From the NCBI RefSeq assembly GCF_007748175.1, contig NZ_CP037422.1, positions 1,280,528 through 1,344,527 on the forward strand: DNA of 64,000 nucleotides, written 5' to 3'. Under the pieces are notes generated by a model that had not been told where the DNA came from, made no database searches, and saw nothing but the letters and a program-made list of their open reading frames with translations. A program made the position numbers and the translations under genes. The stretch comes from Gimesia aquarii. Lineage in GTDB: Bacteria; Planctomycetota; Planctomycetia; Planctomycetales; Planctomycetaceae. Each line of letters opens with the position of its first letter. Within the stretch, counting starts at the first letter, position 1. This document shows positions 34,430 to 44,540 of this stretch, piece after piece.

Positions 34430-35452
34430 ATGAACAGACAACAGCTAATTGACACGGCAAAAGCGATGGTCGCTGATGACAAGGGACTCCTGGCGATGGA
34501 TGAGAGCACCCCGACCTGCGATAAACGATTTGCTAAGTTGGACATCCCCCAGAACGAAGAGACCCGGCGTATCTACCGGGAAATGATTGTGAACACACCG
34601 GGCCTTAACGAAAGCATCAGCGGAGCCATTCTGTATGATGAGACAATCCGGCAGAAGCGGAATGATGGTTCTTCTTTTGTGCAAGCCCTGACCGATGTGG
34701 GAATCATTCCCGGGATCAAAGTCGATGCGGGGGCAAAGGAGATGGCCGCTCATCCGGGAGAGAAGATTACGGAAGGTCTGGATCGATTACGCGACCGCCT
34801 GGCCGAATACGTTCAGATGGGAGCCCGTTTTGCCAAGTGGCGTGCGGTCATTACGATCGGTGATGACATTCCGAGTCGCGGTTGTATTGAGGCTAACGCA
34901 CACGCATTAGGAAGATATGCTGCATTATCTCAGGAAGCCGGACTGGTTCCTATCGTTGAACCAGAAGTGCTCATGGACGGCAACCACACTCTCGAACGTT
35001 GCTACGAAGTGACTGAGGAAACACTACGAACGGTTTTTCAGCAGCTTTACAGACAACGCGTAATGTTAGAAGGTATGATTCTGAAACCAAATATGGTGCT
35101 ACCAGGCTTAGCCTGTTCGCATCAGAATTCGGTGGATGAAGTGGCCGATGCTACGGTGGCCTGTTTCTTACGAGCCGTTCCTGCTGCGGTTGCGGGAGTG
35201 ACATTCTTATCGGGTGGGCAATCGAGCGAACTGGCTTCAGCACGTTTGAATGCCATGAATGTCAAATTCAAATCACAAGTCCCCTGGGAGTTATCGTTTT
35301 CCTTTGCCCGTGCGATCCAGCAACCGGCGATGGGAATCTGGGGAGGCGATTCTGCCAACGACGAGGCGGCACAGAAAGCATTATATCATCGCGCGAAATG
35401 TAACCGAGATGCACGCCGTGGCGAGTACAATGCTGAGACAGACGCGGCATGA
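34430..35452 (+). CDS. fbaB: Class I fructose-bisphosphate aldolase
   Basis: A 340-residue class I aldolase starting NRQQLIDTAKAMVADDKGLLAMDEST. Active-site features include GVGIIPGIKVD-type segment (TDVGIIPGIKVDAG), FAKWRAVITIGDDIPS, and the Schiff-base Lys in GMILKPNMVLPG; the phosphate-binding GGQSSELASARLNAMN and WELSFSFARA are present. The enzyme cleaves fructose 1,6-bisphosphate in glycolysis and condenses triose phosphates in gluconeogenesis. The ATG at 34430 follows GGAG; a GTG at 34415 is less likely. Confidence 0.95.
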   Translation: MNRQQLIDTAKAMVADDKGLLAMDESTPTCDKRFAKLDIPQNEETRRIYREMIVNTPGLNESISGAILYDETIRQKRNDGSSFVQALTDVGIIPGIKVDAGAKEMAAHPGEKITEGLDRLRDRLAEYVQMGARFAKWRAVITIGDDIPSRGCIEANAHALGRYAALSQEAGLVPIVEPEVLMDGNHTLERCYEVTEETLRTVFQQLYRQRVMLEGMILKPNMVLPGLACSHQNSVDEVADATVACFLRAVPAAVAGVTFLSGGQSSELASARLNAMNVKFKSQVPWELSFSFARAIQQPAMGIWGGDSANDEAAQKALYHRAKCNRDARRGEYNAETDAA

Positions 35453-35499
35453 GCTTGATAGCAAGTAACACTTCGCGAGGTGCATTGATGCCAGAGGTT

Positions 35500-36651
35500 T
35501 TAGTATTTCAAAATATGTGGATCGAGCCACACAGCATGCGCTCCTAAGGCCTTACCAGGTGATTCAGTCCGTAGCTCCAACGTCTTGACGTTTTTAACGG
35601 AAACGCGGCAGTATTGTACGTCCCCACGACCGCGAATAGGTGCCGATTTCCAGAGTACTTTGCCATCTCCGACAACCCAGAAATATATGGTACCACGAAA
35701 TACGTATGTATCGTCCATGAGTGCAACGCCAGTCTCAAAGGTTTTGTATTGACTATTCAGGTTGTAGCGCACCCTTGCGGAACCGTTACTCGGAGGATGC
35801 AAACCAAGGCCGTTGGGAAACACCAGGTTATTGACGGTAAATTTTTCATTTCCTACGCCAAGGCTACCATTCTTTCCTAGGGGAAATGGGCCTTTTATTA
35901 CATCCGTTTCTAACATGTCATTCAGATAACGAATTGGTAACTTATTCATCATTGCATCGATTCGAGCTCGATCCGCTCCAAGCGAACTACTCCAGGCTCG
36001 TCTAAATAAGTCATATGCGTGCAATTCCAATGTTCGTTTTGCCAGACCTTTTTCGTTTTCAGCCAGTTGCAACCAACCGTTGGCAATTGCCAGAGTAGTG
36101 GCTTCGTCATTCAAGTTAGAAAGTTCTTTTTTAGCCAAAGTTCGATATGCTGTGTCATCACCTTTTGCGAGCCAGAAAAGCCCCTCTTTCCACTGATTCA
36201 AATACAGTGCAACAAATTTGCCATATATCGTTGCCGATTTCGAGTCATTCGCATCTTGTTTTAGTTTTTTGTGATTTTTTTCTACTTTGCGATATTCTCG
36301 ATTCAGCAACGAACTACGCAACTTCAATCTGTTCGCTGAGGTAATGGCGTGATTATTTCCAGATAATTTTGCGATTTTGACAGCGAGTGCGGCAAACTTG
36401 AGTGCAGTGGCATAATCACCGGCTTTGATCACTGTTTGACAAGCCTCCATGGCATCAAACGCCACTTCTTTCATATATTCTTTCGTTGGTGCTTTTTGAG
36501 ATTCGAGCAGAAGTTCCTTATAACGTTCAGTGAAGTTAATCTTTTGAGAAGAGGGATCTGCGCCTCGAACATAAGATGTTCCCAAGAATACGATCATCAG
36601 TACGACGACTAAGAGTTTGTGTGAAAATATATTGTGAATAAGATATCGCAT
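35500..36651 (-). CDS. Secreted NPCBM-domain protein
   Basis: A 383-residue protein starting MRYLIHNIFSHKLLVVVLMI with a signal peptide (cleavage near YVRGA). The middle (40-225) is helical and TPR-like (GDYATALKFAALAVKIAKLS). The C-terminal 130 residues form an NPCBM/NEW2 jelly roll: LGLHPPSNGSARVRYNLNSQY, MDDTYVFRGTIYFWVVGDGK and KTLELRTESPGKALGAHAVW. NPCBM domains are proposed to bind carbohydrates. Secreted; partner enzymes not adjacent. Confidence 0.8.
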   Translation of the reverse strand: MRYLIHNIFSHKLLVVVLMIVFLGTSYVRGADPSSQKINFTERYKELLLESQKAPTKEYMKEVAFDAMEACQTVIKAGDYATALKFAALAVKIAKLSGNNHAITSANRLKLRSSLLNREYRKVEKNHKKLKQDANDSKSATIYGKFVALYLNQWKEGLFWLAKGDDTAYRTLAKKELSNLNDEATTLAIANGWLQLAENEKGLAKRTLELHAYDLFRRAWSSSLGADRARIDAMMNKLPIRYLNDMLETDVIKGPFPLGKNGSLGVGNEKFTVNNLVFPNGLGLHPPSNGSARVRYNLNSQYKTFETGVALMDDTYVFRGTIYFWVVGDGKVLWKSAPIRGRGDVQYCRVSVKNVKTLELRTESPGKALGAHAVWLDPHILKY

Positions 36652-36863
36652 TTGATTATCCAGTTGAGAGTCTTTACAGATTCTTACACAGCGGACCAGT
36701 AATCGTAATGCTCCCATCGTAACCAATGATTTACTGAGATTCTAGAATCATTCGTCAATGGATCAAACGAGGCCACCTTTTCTTTTGCATTTTATGTCGG
36801 TTTGCAAGGCTCTAATAAGTGATTCTTATGGTTGAATATCAGTAATCAGGAGCCGATGATACA

Positions 36864-37388
36864 ATGATGTTGTCAAAAGTTGATTCAAACACGTCTCCTC
36901 ATAAAATGATTGGAAAACTGATGAGTATTTCAGAACGTATCGAAGAATACCTTGCCGGACCAGAGACATTACGTCAGGCGATTGCAGGCATGACGGCTGC
37001 TGATATTGATGCCGCACCGATTCCGGGGAAGTGGTCAACCCGGCAGATTATCTGTCACATTGCTGACTTTGAGCCGGTTTACGCAGATCGAATGAAACGA
37101 GTCATTGCTGAAGAAGATCCTCCCTTGATGGGCGGTGATCCAGATCTTTTTGCCGAGCGACTTGCCTATGAGCAACGTGATCTTGAAGAGGAATTTCAGC
37201 TAATGATTGCAGTTCGGCAGCACATGGGTAGAATTCTGAAATCAATCGATCCAGATGATTTTCAGCGCACAGGGAACCATTCTCGTGATGGAGCACTCTC
37301 GTTGACGGACTTGTTAAGTCGCATTACCAATCATATTCCACATCATATAAAATTTATTCGTGAGAAACGAAATGCATTGAATGTATAA
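36864..37388 (+). CDS. DinB-family protein
   Basis: A 174-residue protein of the DinB_2 type: GPETLRQAIAGMTAADIDAA, PGKWSTRQIICHIADFEPVY (first His ligand), and TNHIPHHIKFIREKR (later His ligands). The family forms metal-dependent four-helix bundles, some being thiol transferases. Different from the DinB gene at 2414, which belongs to another subgroup. AGGAG precedes the ATG by 11 nt. Confidence 0.88.
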   Translation: MMLSKVDSNTSPHKMIGKLMSISERIEEYLAGPETLRQAIAGMTAADIDAAPIPGKWSTRQIICHIADFEPVYADRMKRVIAEEDPPLMGGDPDLFAERLAYEQRDLEEEFQLMIAVRQHMGRILKSIDPDDFQRTGNHSRDGALSLTDLLSRITNHIPHHIKFIREKRNALNV

Positions 37389-37489
37389 ATCGCCCCTGTT
37401 TTTGTCCTAACGAACATTCTCCGATTTGATTCTATGTGCTATCTGCTATCATATATGGGACAAATTTCTTTTCTAAAGGATGGTTTCCG

Positions 37490-37696
37490 ATGGCGAACCT
37501 TGGGCTTGATTCCAGTGTTGTAGAATGGGTGCTTGAATATCCCGAAGTACAAGGCGTGTTAGAAGCGTTAGGTATTGATCAATCTTGTTCGGGAAAATCA
37601 CTTGATTATGTCTGTCGACAAATGGGGCTGGAACCGCATTTTGTTTTGAAACAGCTGCTGGAAGTCATTGAAGATGGGTCTACCGTGAACGAGTGA
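37490..37696 (+). CDS. Small ScdA_N/DUF1858-like protein
   Basis: A 68-residue protein: VVEWVLEYPEVQGVLEALGI followed by DQSCSGKSLDYVCRQMGL. This is the pattern of the DUF1858/ScdA_N module that precedes hemerythrin-type iron-repair proteins (RIC/ScdA/YtfE), but no hemerythrin is attached. The single Cys in SCSGKSL fits the family. AAGGATGG precedes the ATG. Confidence 0.75.
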   Translation: MANLGLDSSVVEWVLEYPEVQGVLEALGIDQSCSGKSLDYVCRQMGLEPHFVLKQLLEVIEDGSTVNE

Positions 37697-37800
37697 CCTG
37701 GTGAATAAACTTTGCATTTTGAAATCATCTTTACCCATTTTCCTCGATAGCATACACTCCTCGCTCGGGCTTAATCTTTATCGTGGCGAGAGAGTAGGCG

Positions 37801-38685
37801 ATGCGTAATATTCGGGGGAAAAAGGTACTCATTACAGGTGCGGCATCAGGAATTGGTCGTGAACTTGCTCTTCAACTGGCAGCAGAAGGCGCGGATCTGT
37901 TCTTACTGGACGTCAATGAAAGTGGACTAAATGACACGGCTGGTGCAGCCACACTCCTGGGGGGGCAGGTCATATTCCGGTACTGTGATTTGACCGACTC
38001 CCAACAAATATCCAATGTAATAAGAGCTGTCCTTGACGAATGGGGCTATATTGACATTTTAGTGAATAATGCAGGTGTTGCCTTTTACGGTCCTACTCAC
38101 ACAATGAGCACAGACCAATGGGATTGGTTACTTGCGGTCAATCTTTTGGCTCCGATTCAAATCACGCGTGAATTGCTACCATCATTAATCAATCGTCCCG
38201 AGGCGCATATCATCAATATCGCCAGTATCTGTGGAATCGTTTCTGGTTCACGATTTAGTGCTTATCAGGTAAGTAAATTTGGGCTATTGGGATTTAGTGA
38301 AGCGCTGCGCGCAGAATACAGTCGGCAAGGGCTGGGAGTTTCTGCAATTTGTCCTGGGCCGGTCTCTACACGGCTTTTTGAATCAGCTCCTTGTGGCCGT
38401 AAAGACAAGAAAACCCCAGTACCGCCAAGGTGGGCTTGTATTTCACCAGAGCAGGTCGCGCAAAAAACAATCAAGGCCATCTATCAAGACAAAGGGTTAT
38501 GTCTGGTGGGTTGGGTTGCTTATGTGTTGTATTATCTGAAACGCCTTGCTCCCTGGTCATTGGATTTAGCACATCGCTTCGGACGTCGTAAAAAGATGAA
38601 GCAAAAAGCAGAGCAGCTTCAGCAGTCTGCTAAGTCAAAAGCAGATAAGACTAACAGTTCTGAGCTTCGTGCAAAAGCGGCCTGA
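37801..38685 (+). CDS. Short-chain dehydrogenase/reductase
   Basis: A 294-residue SDR. Cofactor loop TGAASGIGRELAL, DVNESG after strand 2 (NAD preference likely), NNAG (ILVNNAGVAFYG), catalytic Ser/Tyr/Lys in NIASICGIVSGSRFSAYQVSK. The C-terminus is longer than usual, with a hydrophobic segment near residue 240 and a basic tail (FGRRKKMKQKAEQLQQSAKS), suggesting membrane association. Similar SDRs act on retinoids or fatty aldehydes. Substrate not inferable. Confidence 0.92.
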   Translation: MRNIRGKKVLITGAASGIGRELALQLAAEGADLFLLDVNESGLNDTAGAATLLGGQVIFRYCDLTDSQQISNVIRAVLDEWGYIDILVNNAGVAFYGPTHTMSTDQWDWLLAVNLLAPIQITRELLPSLINRPEAHIINIASICGIVSGSRFSAYQVSKFGLLGFSEALRAEYSRQGLGVSAICPGPVSTRLFESAPCGRKDKKTPVPPRWACISPEQVAQKTIKAIYQDKGLCLVGWVAYVLYYLKRLAPWSLDLAHRFGRRKKMKQKAEQLQQSAKSKADKTNSSELRAKAA

Positions 38686-38931
38686 TTAAATCGCTTTGGA
38701 AAAATCGGCCCAGAAGTGATTCCGTCTGCTAGCATTGACCCATCAATTTTCTAAGTGGTTCCAGTGCATCAGACATGCGTATGCCTCTTTAGAAAATGGA
38801 ATCGAAGACTTCTTTATTTCGATACATTTTGGGCATTTGAATTCGATCATGGAGTACCTTCAAAGCTAAATGAAAGTGCCTGCTTTCATTGCTTCAAACT
38901 ATCGACTCCCTAATCAGAAATCAACTCTATA

Positions 38932-39882
38932 TCATTCAGGTACCACCGGTGAAACAAAGTCTCCTGGTTTGAACGCGACGACAGAGCAGTCGACTTTTTC
39001 GAGCATGCGTTCGGCGGTGTTGCCGATGAAGAAGCCGCTGATTCCTGAACGAGCTAACGTGCCCATGGCAAGCAGATTGATATCGTGTTCTTTGATAAAT
39101 TCGGGAATCGCTTCCTCGGGAGAGCCTTCGAGGACATGCACTTGCACGCCGTACGTCAATGTGCGGAAATCGGTTTGGGCTAATTGTTCGTTGAGTTCAT
39201 TCTTGACCTCTTCCATGATATCTTCAGCACATTTTTGGAGCGTCTCTTCACCGACTCCCAGGCCTTTGAGTCGAACTTCGAGCTGCGTATCAATCGCATG
39301 TACCAGATGAATCTTCATGTCGGCAATTTGCGCCATCGAAACAATGAAATTCAGAATCTCGCTGCTGACTTCACTCATATCGCTGGCAACCGCAATTTCT
39401 GGTACTTCTGGCTCTTCCCCGATTTTGACGGCATATACCGGACAGGGACATTGACGAAACAAATTCATCACTGTTCCACCAAACAGCCGTCCCTTAAAAC
39501 CATGGGGACGGGTTCCTACCAGCACCAGATCGTGTTTATCTTCGATGACTTCAAGAATAATTTCACGCCAGGGCGAACCAAAGGCAACTTTCGCTGAACT
39601 TTCAATCCCTTTAGCTTTTGCTTGTTCGATGAGCCCCATCATCACTTCCAGAGCTTCATCTTCTACATTTTTGGAAAAATGATTTCGATCTTCTTCCAGT
39701 AAATGTTTGGTATGGGCAGACAAATCAATCGCAGCAATAAATTCCAGTTTGGCATTGACCAGATCAGCCAGCCAAAGGGCACGTTCGACCGCTTCTGCAG
39801 TTTGTGCGTTTAAGTCGGAAGCGACTAGTCGATCAGCGTGGGTCAAGTCTACGCCAACTAAGATTGAATTGATGTGTTGCAT
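38932..39882 (-). CDS. Tandem universal stress protein
   Basis: A 316-residue protein with two UspA domains. First: INSILVGVDLTHADRLVASD, with HDLVLVGTRPHGFKGRLFGGT as ATP-binding end. Second begins at about 165: PEIAVASDMSEVSSEILNFI, ending DINLLAMGTLARSGISGFFIG with NTAERMLEKVDCSVVAFKPG. The G-x2-G-x9-G(S/T) loop is present in both. Role in stress survival; the ligand is probably ATP or an adenylyl compound. Confidence 0.93.
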   Translation of the reverse strand: MQHINSILVGVDLTHADRLVASDLNAQTAEAVERALWLADLVNAKLEFIAAIDLSAHTKHLLEEDRNHFSKNVEDEALEVMMGLIEQAKAKGIESSAKVAFGSPWREIILEVIEDKHDLVLVGTRPHGFKGRLFGGTVMNLFRQCPCPVYAVKIGEEPEVPEIAVASDMSEVSSEILNFIVSMAQIADMKIHLVHAIDTQLEVRLKGLGVGEETLQKCAEDIMEEVKNELNEQLAQTDFRTLTYGVQVHVLEGSPEEAIPEFIKEHDINLLAMGTLARSGISGFFIGNTAERMLEKVDCSVVAFKPGDFVSPVVPE

Positions 39883-40027
39883 GGGTCTACTCTCTCATTA
39901 GTGAATCAGCAATGCTTAGGCTTCATACTACTATTATGACATAATTGATTACGTGTTCCTAGCAGATCCTGGAAGATTTCCAAATCTGAAAAGTGAGTTA
40001 TACCGAGTGTAACCTTCGATTTCCAAC

Positions 40028-40906
40028 CTAACCTTTTCTCTTTTGCATTAACAAAATAAATTCGTGAACTTTATTGACACGAAAGACAGAAGGAAATCCT
40101 AGCGGTCTCAAATTATTATATTCCGATTGACGATTCCAGATAATCAAATCATCATAAATAAAACCGATCTGTTGCAGTCTGGTTGCTAAATCACTATGAA
40201 AAGGAAAAAACTGACTTTTCTTTCTTAAATCCATGACAACCACACAGCAATATCCCCCCGGACGCAGGGCCGTTAAAACCTGTCCGAAAACCTCCTTTAG
40301 TTCGTCCAAGAATTCTGCATAATCTTCCACGACGCCCAGATCCTGCTCGTGATTGCCATAATGCCGAACCGTTTTATGATCGGCTGATCGACGTTGATTC
40401 AAAACGTTCCAATAAGGGGGCGAAGTAATACACAAATCGACGCTTTCCGGCGAGACCATCTCAGACAAATTCAATGCTGAGCCATGATGCACACGCGACT
40501 TAAATTCTAACTTCTCTATATCTGGACCAGAGTCTTCCGCTTCGTCAGTTGAGTGGACAACTTCTTGAATACGCTGATTCGCCAGCGCCGCAAATTCTTC
40601 AGACAGTTCGATTCCAAGCCCCGTTTTACCCATTTTTTCCGCTGTCACGATGGTACTGCCCGAACCGGCAAAGGGGTCGAGAATCACTTCTCCCTCAAGC
40701 GGCAGGAACGTTTCGATTAATCGCTCAACGAGCATCTCCGGAAAGATCGCTGGATGTTTCAGCCGCGCTTCTTCCGTCGACTTGCGAATGTCACTCCAGA
40801 CACTGATCGAATTTTGAATCCACTTCTTCCCTCCCAATGCGTTATAGGGCTTGGGCATTGTGCGGGTTCGTTTTTTTCTGACTGGTGATTCTTCAGAACT
40901 CGACAC
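40028..40906 (-). CDS. Orphan DNA methyltransferase (N4-cytosine or N6-adenine)
   Basis: A 292-residue protein, GTG start at 40906 behind AGGAGG. Motif X-like helix HPAIFPEMLVERLIETF (51-67), motif I DPFAGSGST (77-85), then motif IV TSPPYWNVLN (161-170) and Pro-Gly strand TALRPGGYCCVVVMD. Motif order X-I-IV differs from the beta class where IV precedes I. No endonuclease partner is adjacent, so this is an orphan, perhaps a regulatory or house-keeping methylase. Target base and site cannot be told. Confidence 0.85.
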   Translation of the reverse strand: MSSSEESPVRKKRTRTMPKPYNALGGKKWIQNSISVWSDIRKSTEEARLKHPAIFPEMLVERLIETFLPLEGEVILDPFAGSGSTIVTAEKMGKTGLGIELSEEFAALANQRIQEVVHSTDEAEDSGPDIEKLEFKSRVHHGSALNLSEMVSPESVDLCITSPPYWNVLNQRRSADHKTVRHYGNHEQDLGVVEDYAEFLDELKEVFGQVLTALRPGGYCCVVVMDLRKKSQFFPFHSDLATRLQQIGFIYDDLIIWNRQSEYNNLRPLGFPSVFRVNKVHEFILLMQKRKG

Positions 40907-40987
40907 GCGTTGGAAAGCCTCCTGCTCAGATGGAAAACCCTGAATAACGCTTGAACATTATTATTTGCATCATACAAAAAAGATTCG

Positions 40988-43900
40988 TTACAGACTTTGT
41001 AAATAGGCGTTTAAGTCAGCGAGATCTTGGGGGGAAAGATCTTTTAAAAGTCCCGAGGGCATCAGTGATGTATTTTTCTTGCTTTCAAAATCAATTTCCG
41101 CCGCTTCGATACGCGTGGTTTGATTATTTGAGTTTCTCAGTGTCAGTCCATCTACAGAACGGTAAACGACCAACCCTGTATAAACTTTGCCATCAACGGT
41201 ACCGACAACAGTTGTCTGATAGCGGGGTGAAACATCCTGATTCGGTGACACGATTGCGGTAAACAGATCTTTGCGGGAAAATCGTTTCGCGGCTCCCGTT
41301 AATGCCGGTCCCAGTGCGCTCCGATTGCCATGGCATTGCACACAGGCCCGTTTCCGGAACAATGCTTCTCCGCGTGCTTTATCGCCCAGATCCCAATCGA
41401 TGGTTTCCAACAGCTTGTTGAGTTTTTCCGCTTCAGGGCCGCCTTGTTTCAAGAGTGTGGCAAAGACTTCAGGATGCTCTGTTGAAACCCATTTTTCCCA
41501 GGCTTGTATCAACGCGCGCTGCTTTTTGAGATCGGCAACATCTGTGGCCGAACCCAATTGTTGACCCGTCCATTTCTCTAAGAGCAGCACAATTCGAGAT
41601 TGCAGTTTTTGCTCGCGCTGATCACGGCCCAATCTTCGTAACGTGGCAAAGAGTCGAACAACTTCTTCCGGTTTCTGAGTTGTCTCCAGTTTTTCCAATG
41701 CGGAGACACAAGATTCCAATAGTTCGATTTGAGAAGACTCAAGCCCCGCTACAAATTTATCGCGGTCCTGTTCTTCCGGGTTTTCCGAAAGCACTGCTAA
41801 CACGGCTGCCTGAAGTGCAAATTCCGCGTATAGCTTGCGAATCATTTCCCGATGCTCCGGCTTTTTTGACTCGCCAAAGACAAAGACCACATCATTGTTC
41901 CAGTGAAAATCAGGATCTGCTTTAATTTTTCGTTCAAAGGCTTCAATGGCTTTTTCCAAAAACTGCGGTGGTAACTCACTCAGAAACAGAACATGACCGG
42001 GCAATCCAAATCCGGGCTGCGCGACGATTTGTCGCGGCAGGTCGGCATCGATTTTGACAAGTTGCGCATAGAGTTCAAAAAAACGGTCGTCCCAGTTTGT
42101 ATCCTGTGGGAGTTTGAGGCGCAGTAATTTTGCATCAATCTGCACTAACGCGTTTGCAATTTTTTGGGACTGTGCCCTACTGCGATCACTGGGAATCCGT
42201 GCGGCAACGATCAAATAGTGCACATCAGAAACGGGGCTTGAATCCTCGGTAATCTTAGCAAGTATCTGGTCCAGTAATTTGGGATTGTAAGGTGCGAGCA
42301 TCGCCAGAACACGGGCTAACTCGTGATCCAGCACTTCATGACTACTCGGAAAAGCCTGCATCAGACGGATACGAATCGGGTCAAGATGACGTTCATACTC
42401 GGAGAGATCAGCTCCATTCGCGTATCCATCAAAGACTGCGGCCATCTTCGTCGGGGGGCCTAAATCACCGAGCCCTAATTGAATTAACCTGAGCGCTTCG
42501 AGCCTGAGATCGGTTTGATAGTCTCCCTCAAAAACACGGATTCCCGTTCGAACGGCGAGAGGCACCACGCCCCCCTGCTTCATCATACTGGCATAAGCAA
42601 GTGAAATTTGTGCCGCTCCTTCGGATGCAGCAATACCACTCGAAAGCGTTTTGAATGCCTCATCATTCAAAGTTGCTGCAGCGCGGGCCGCTGCTTGCCT
42701 GACATAACGTTGAGGGGCTCCCAATTTTTTTTGTAAACCTGAGAGACATTTTGATTGATCAATCTGATCGCCTAACCGCTGGAAGGCTTCTAAGGCGAAG
42801 CGCGCCACGAGCGGAGCATCATCTTTTAACAGAGCATTCAAAAACTCAACATTCTGCTCAGGATCACTATGATAGCCCAATGACCATGCGAGTCGTGCCC
42901 GCACGCGTTCTGATTTGACCAGAATTAATTGTTCAATGATCCGATTGGGAAACCCACCAAGCCGCTCCGTCACAATTTCAATCGCACGGATGCGTTGAAT
43001 GACCGGGCGACTCTCATCTAAGGCAGCTCGATAAAAATCTTCAGGCTGCAACGATTTCACTAACGGATGCCACTTTGCGCGTGACCAACTGCTTAATGGC
43101 TGAGGGGCCGACAAACAGGCATCGAGCATTTGTGTCGCTGTGTCTGATTGTACGTTTTCATTTCCTGCAGATGACTGTGACTTCAGATCTGGTTTGTGCG
43201 CGACAACGGGCCCTGTATATTCAATACGAAAAACACTGCCACGTGTTCCGCGTCCCCCGACACTCACGTAAAGCGCGCCATCCGATCCAATTGCAATATC
43301 AGTCGGCGCAAACCCAAACTGCCCGACCCCTGTGATAAACTCAACCGGTTCACTCGCATAAGTACCCTGGAAATCCTGTAACGGAATCGCATGGACTCGA
43401 CCAAAGGTCCAGTCGGCGACGAACAGCGCTCCCTGGTAGGCGTCTGGAAATTTTGAATGTTGATAGCAGGTGACTCCTGTAGGAGATCCGCGGTGAAAGG
43501 CGGCAATCGCAGGTGGCATGTCCAGAAAGGTATCAGGACGTTTCCAACTACGGCTGCGCCAACCCGCATTGGAACCAGGCAAAACATGAAACACGCGTGT
43601 GGGTCGATACCAGGGAAGGGAAACATCACGCTCGCCATCACTGTCATACGTGAAAACATCGCCATTGGGCGAGAAAGAAAAATCGTAAGCATTGCGAAAT
43701 CCATCAGCGACGACTTCGCCTGCTGTGAGATCGGGGCTCAACCGCATCAGAGTTCCCGCGTAAGGTTTTTTAACGGGAGACGTTTTGCGAGTGATGTAAC
43801 TCGCATTGATGCCTGCTGTATTTCCCAATAGTAAATACCACCACCCATCCGGGCCTCGTTGGATCGAATGCGTGTTATGTTCGCCCCCGGTTTTCGTTTG

Positions 43901-44329
43901 CAAAAACACATCCGGCTTACCATCTGCCCGGTCATCTGCGTTTTGATCTCGATAACGAATCAGGCCGGCATCTCCCGTACAGAGTAAATCTCTGCCGATG
44001 AAGTACATGCCTTGTGCGCCGGTCTTGGGGCCATCCGCATATTGCTGAAAAGACTCGGCCACGCCATCCTCATCCGCGTCGATCAGAATGCGCACATAGC
44101 CGGGCCCAGAAACCACAACCCGCCCCAGAGAATCAATCGTCATGGAATAGATGTCGTGGGCCAGATCGTCGTCGGCATAGAGCGTCGCGCGAAAGCCTTC
44201 AGGAACTTTCAGCCCGGAAAACTCTTCAGCTGCCGAACAGGGAACAACAGTGATTCCTGCCATGAACAGCAAACAGAGTAACGGCAACCAACCTCGATTT
44301 TCAGAGCGTTTAATATTGAAACGAAGCAT
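40988..44329 (-). CDS. Planctomycete-type PVC dehydrogenase with HEAT repeats and haem c
   Basis: A 1113-residue secreted protein. Signal peptide (WLPLLCLLFMAGITVV). Residues 35-365 form the PVC beta-propeller (LKVPEGFRATLYADDDLAHDI; GEHNTHSIQRGPDGWWYLLLGN; FAPTDIAIGSDGALYVSVGG). The middle (420-900) is HEAT-like helical repeats, and a C-terminal CxxCH domain (ACVQCHGNRSALGPALTG) ends with DLADLNAYLQSL. Members occur in many paralogues in planctomycetes and are thought to oxidise sugars or other polyols in the periplasm with a haem acceptor. Confidence 0.9.
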   Translation of the reverse strand: MLRFNIKRSENRGWLPLLCLLFMAGITVVPCSAAEEFSGLKVPEGFRATLYADDDLAHDIYSMTIDSLGRVVVSGPGYVRILIDADEDGVAESFQQYADGPKTGAQGMYFIGRDLLCTGDAGLIRYRDQNADDRADGKPDVFLQTKTGGEHNTHSIQRGPDGWWYLLLGNTAGINASYITRKTSPVKKPYAGTLMRLSPDLTAGEVVADGFRNAYDFSFSPNGDVFTYDSDGERDVSLPWYRPTRVFHVLPGSNAGWRSRSWKRPDTFLDMPPAIAAFHRGSPTGVTCYQHSKFPDAYQGALFVADWTFGRVHAIPLQDFQGTYASEPVEFITGVGQFGFAPTDIAIGSDGALYVSVGGRGTRGSVFRIEYTGPVVAHKPDLKSQSSAGNENVQSDTATQMLDACLSAPQPLSSWSRAKWHPLVKSLQPEDFYRAALDESRPVIQRIRAIEIVTERLGGFPNRIIEQLILVKSERVRARLAWSLGYHSDPEQNVEFLNALLKDDAPLVARFALEAFQRLGDQIDQSKCLSGLQKKLGAPQRYVRQAAARAAATLNDEAFKTLSSGIAASEGAAQISLAYASMMKQGGVVPLAVRTGIRVFEGDYQTDLRLEALRLIQLGLGDLGPPTKMAAVFDGYANGADLSEYERHLDPIRIRLMQAFPSSHEVLDHELARVLAMLAPYNPKLLDQILAKITEDSSPVSDVHYLIVAARIPSDRSRAQSQKIANALVQIDAKLLRLKLPQDTNWDDRFFELYAQLVKIDADLPRQIVAQPGFGLPGHVLFLSELPPQFLEKAIEAFERKIKADPDFHWNNDVVFVFGESKKPEHREMIRKLYAEFALQAAVLAVLSENPEEQDRDKFVAGLESSQIELLESCVSALEKLETTQKPEEVVRLFATLRRLGRDQREQKLQSRIVLLLEKWTGQQLGSATDVADLKKQRALIQAWEKWVSTEHPEVFATLLKQGGPEAEKLNKLLETIDWDLGDKARGEALFRKRACVQCHGNRSALGPALTGAAKRFSRKDLFTAIVSPNQDVSPRYQTTVVGTVDGKVYTGLVVYRSVDGLTLRNSNNQTTRIEAAEIDFESKKNTSLMPSGLLKDLSPQDLADLNAYLQSL

Positions 44330-44540
44330 CGTACCTCATACTTGGTGTTGAACTATGTGAAAAATCCCGATCACTGTACCAAATATGAGTCAATGTCAGG
44401 CTATGAAACTACTTCAGTAGTGTTCACTTCGCAGTAATGGTATCATAGTGCTTGACGACTATTTAAGGCAATGCCCTCTTTTCACACCGGCTAAGAAATC
44501 TTTTGTACAAAACTCTGAGGTTTCTGCCCTCATTTCTGTC

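Noticed and set aside
43075-43831. Plus-strand ORFs inside the PVC dehydrogenase gene
   Set aside because: They are antisense shadows of a well-supported gene without family signals.
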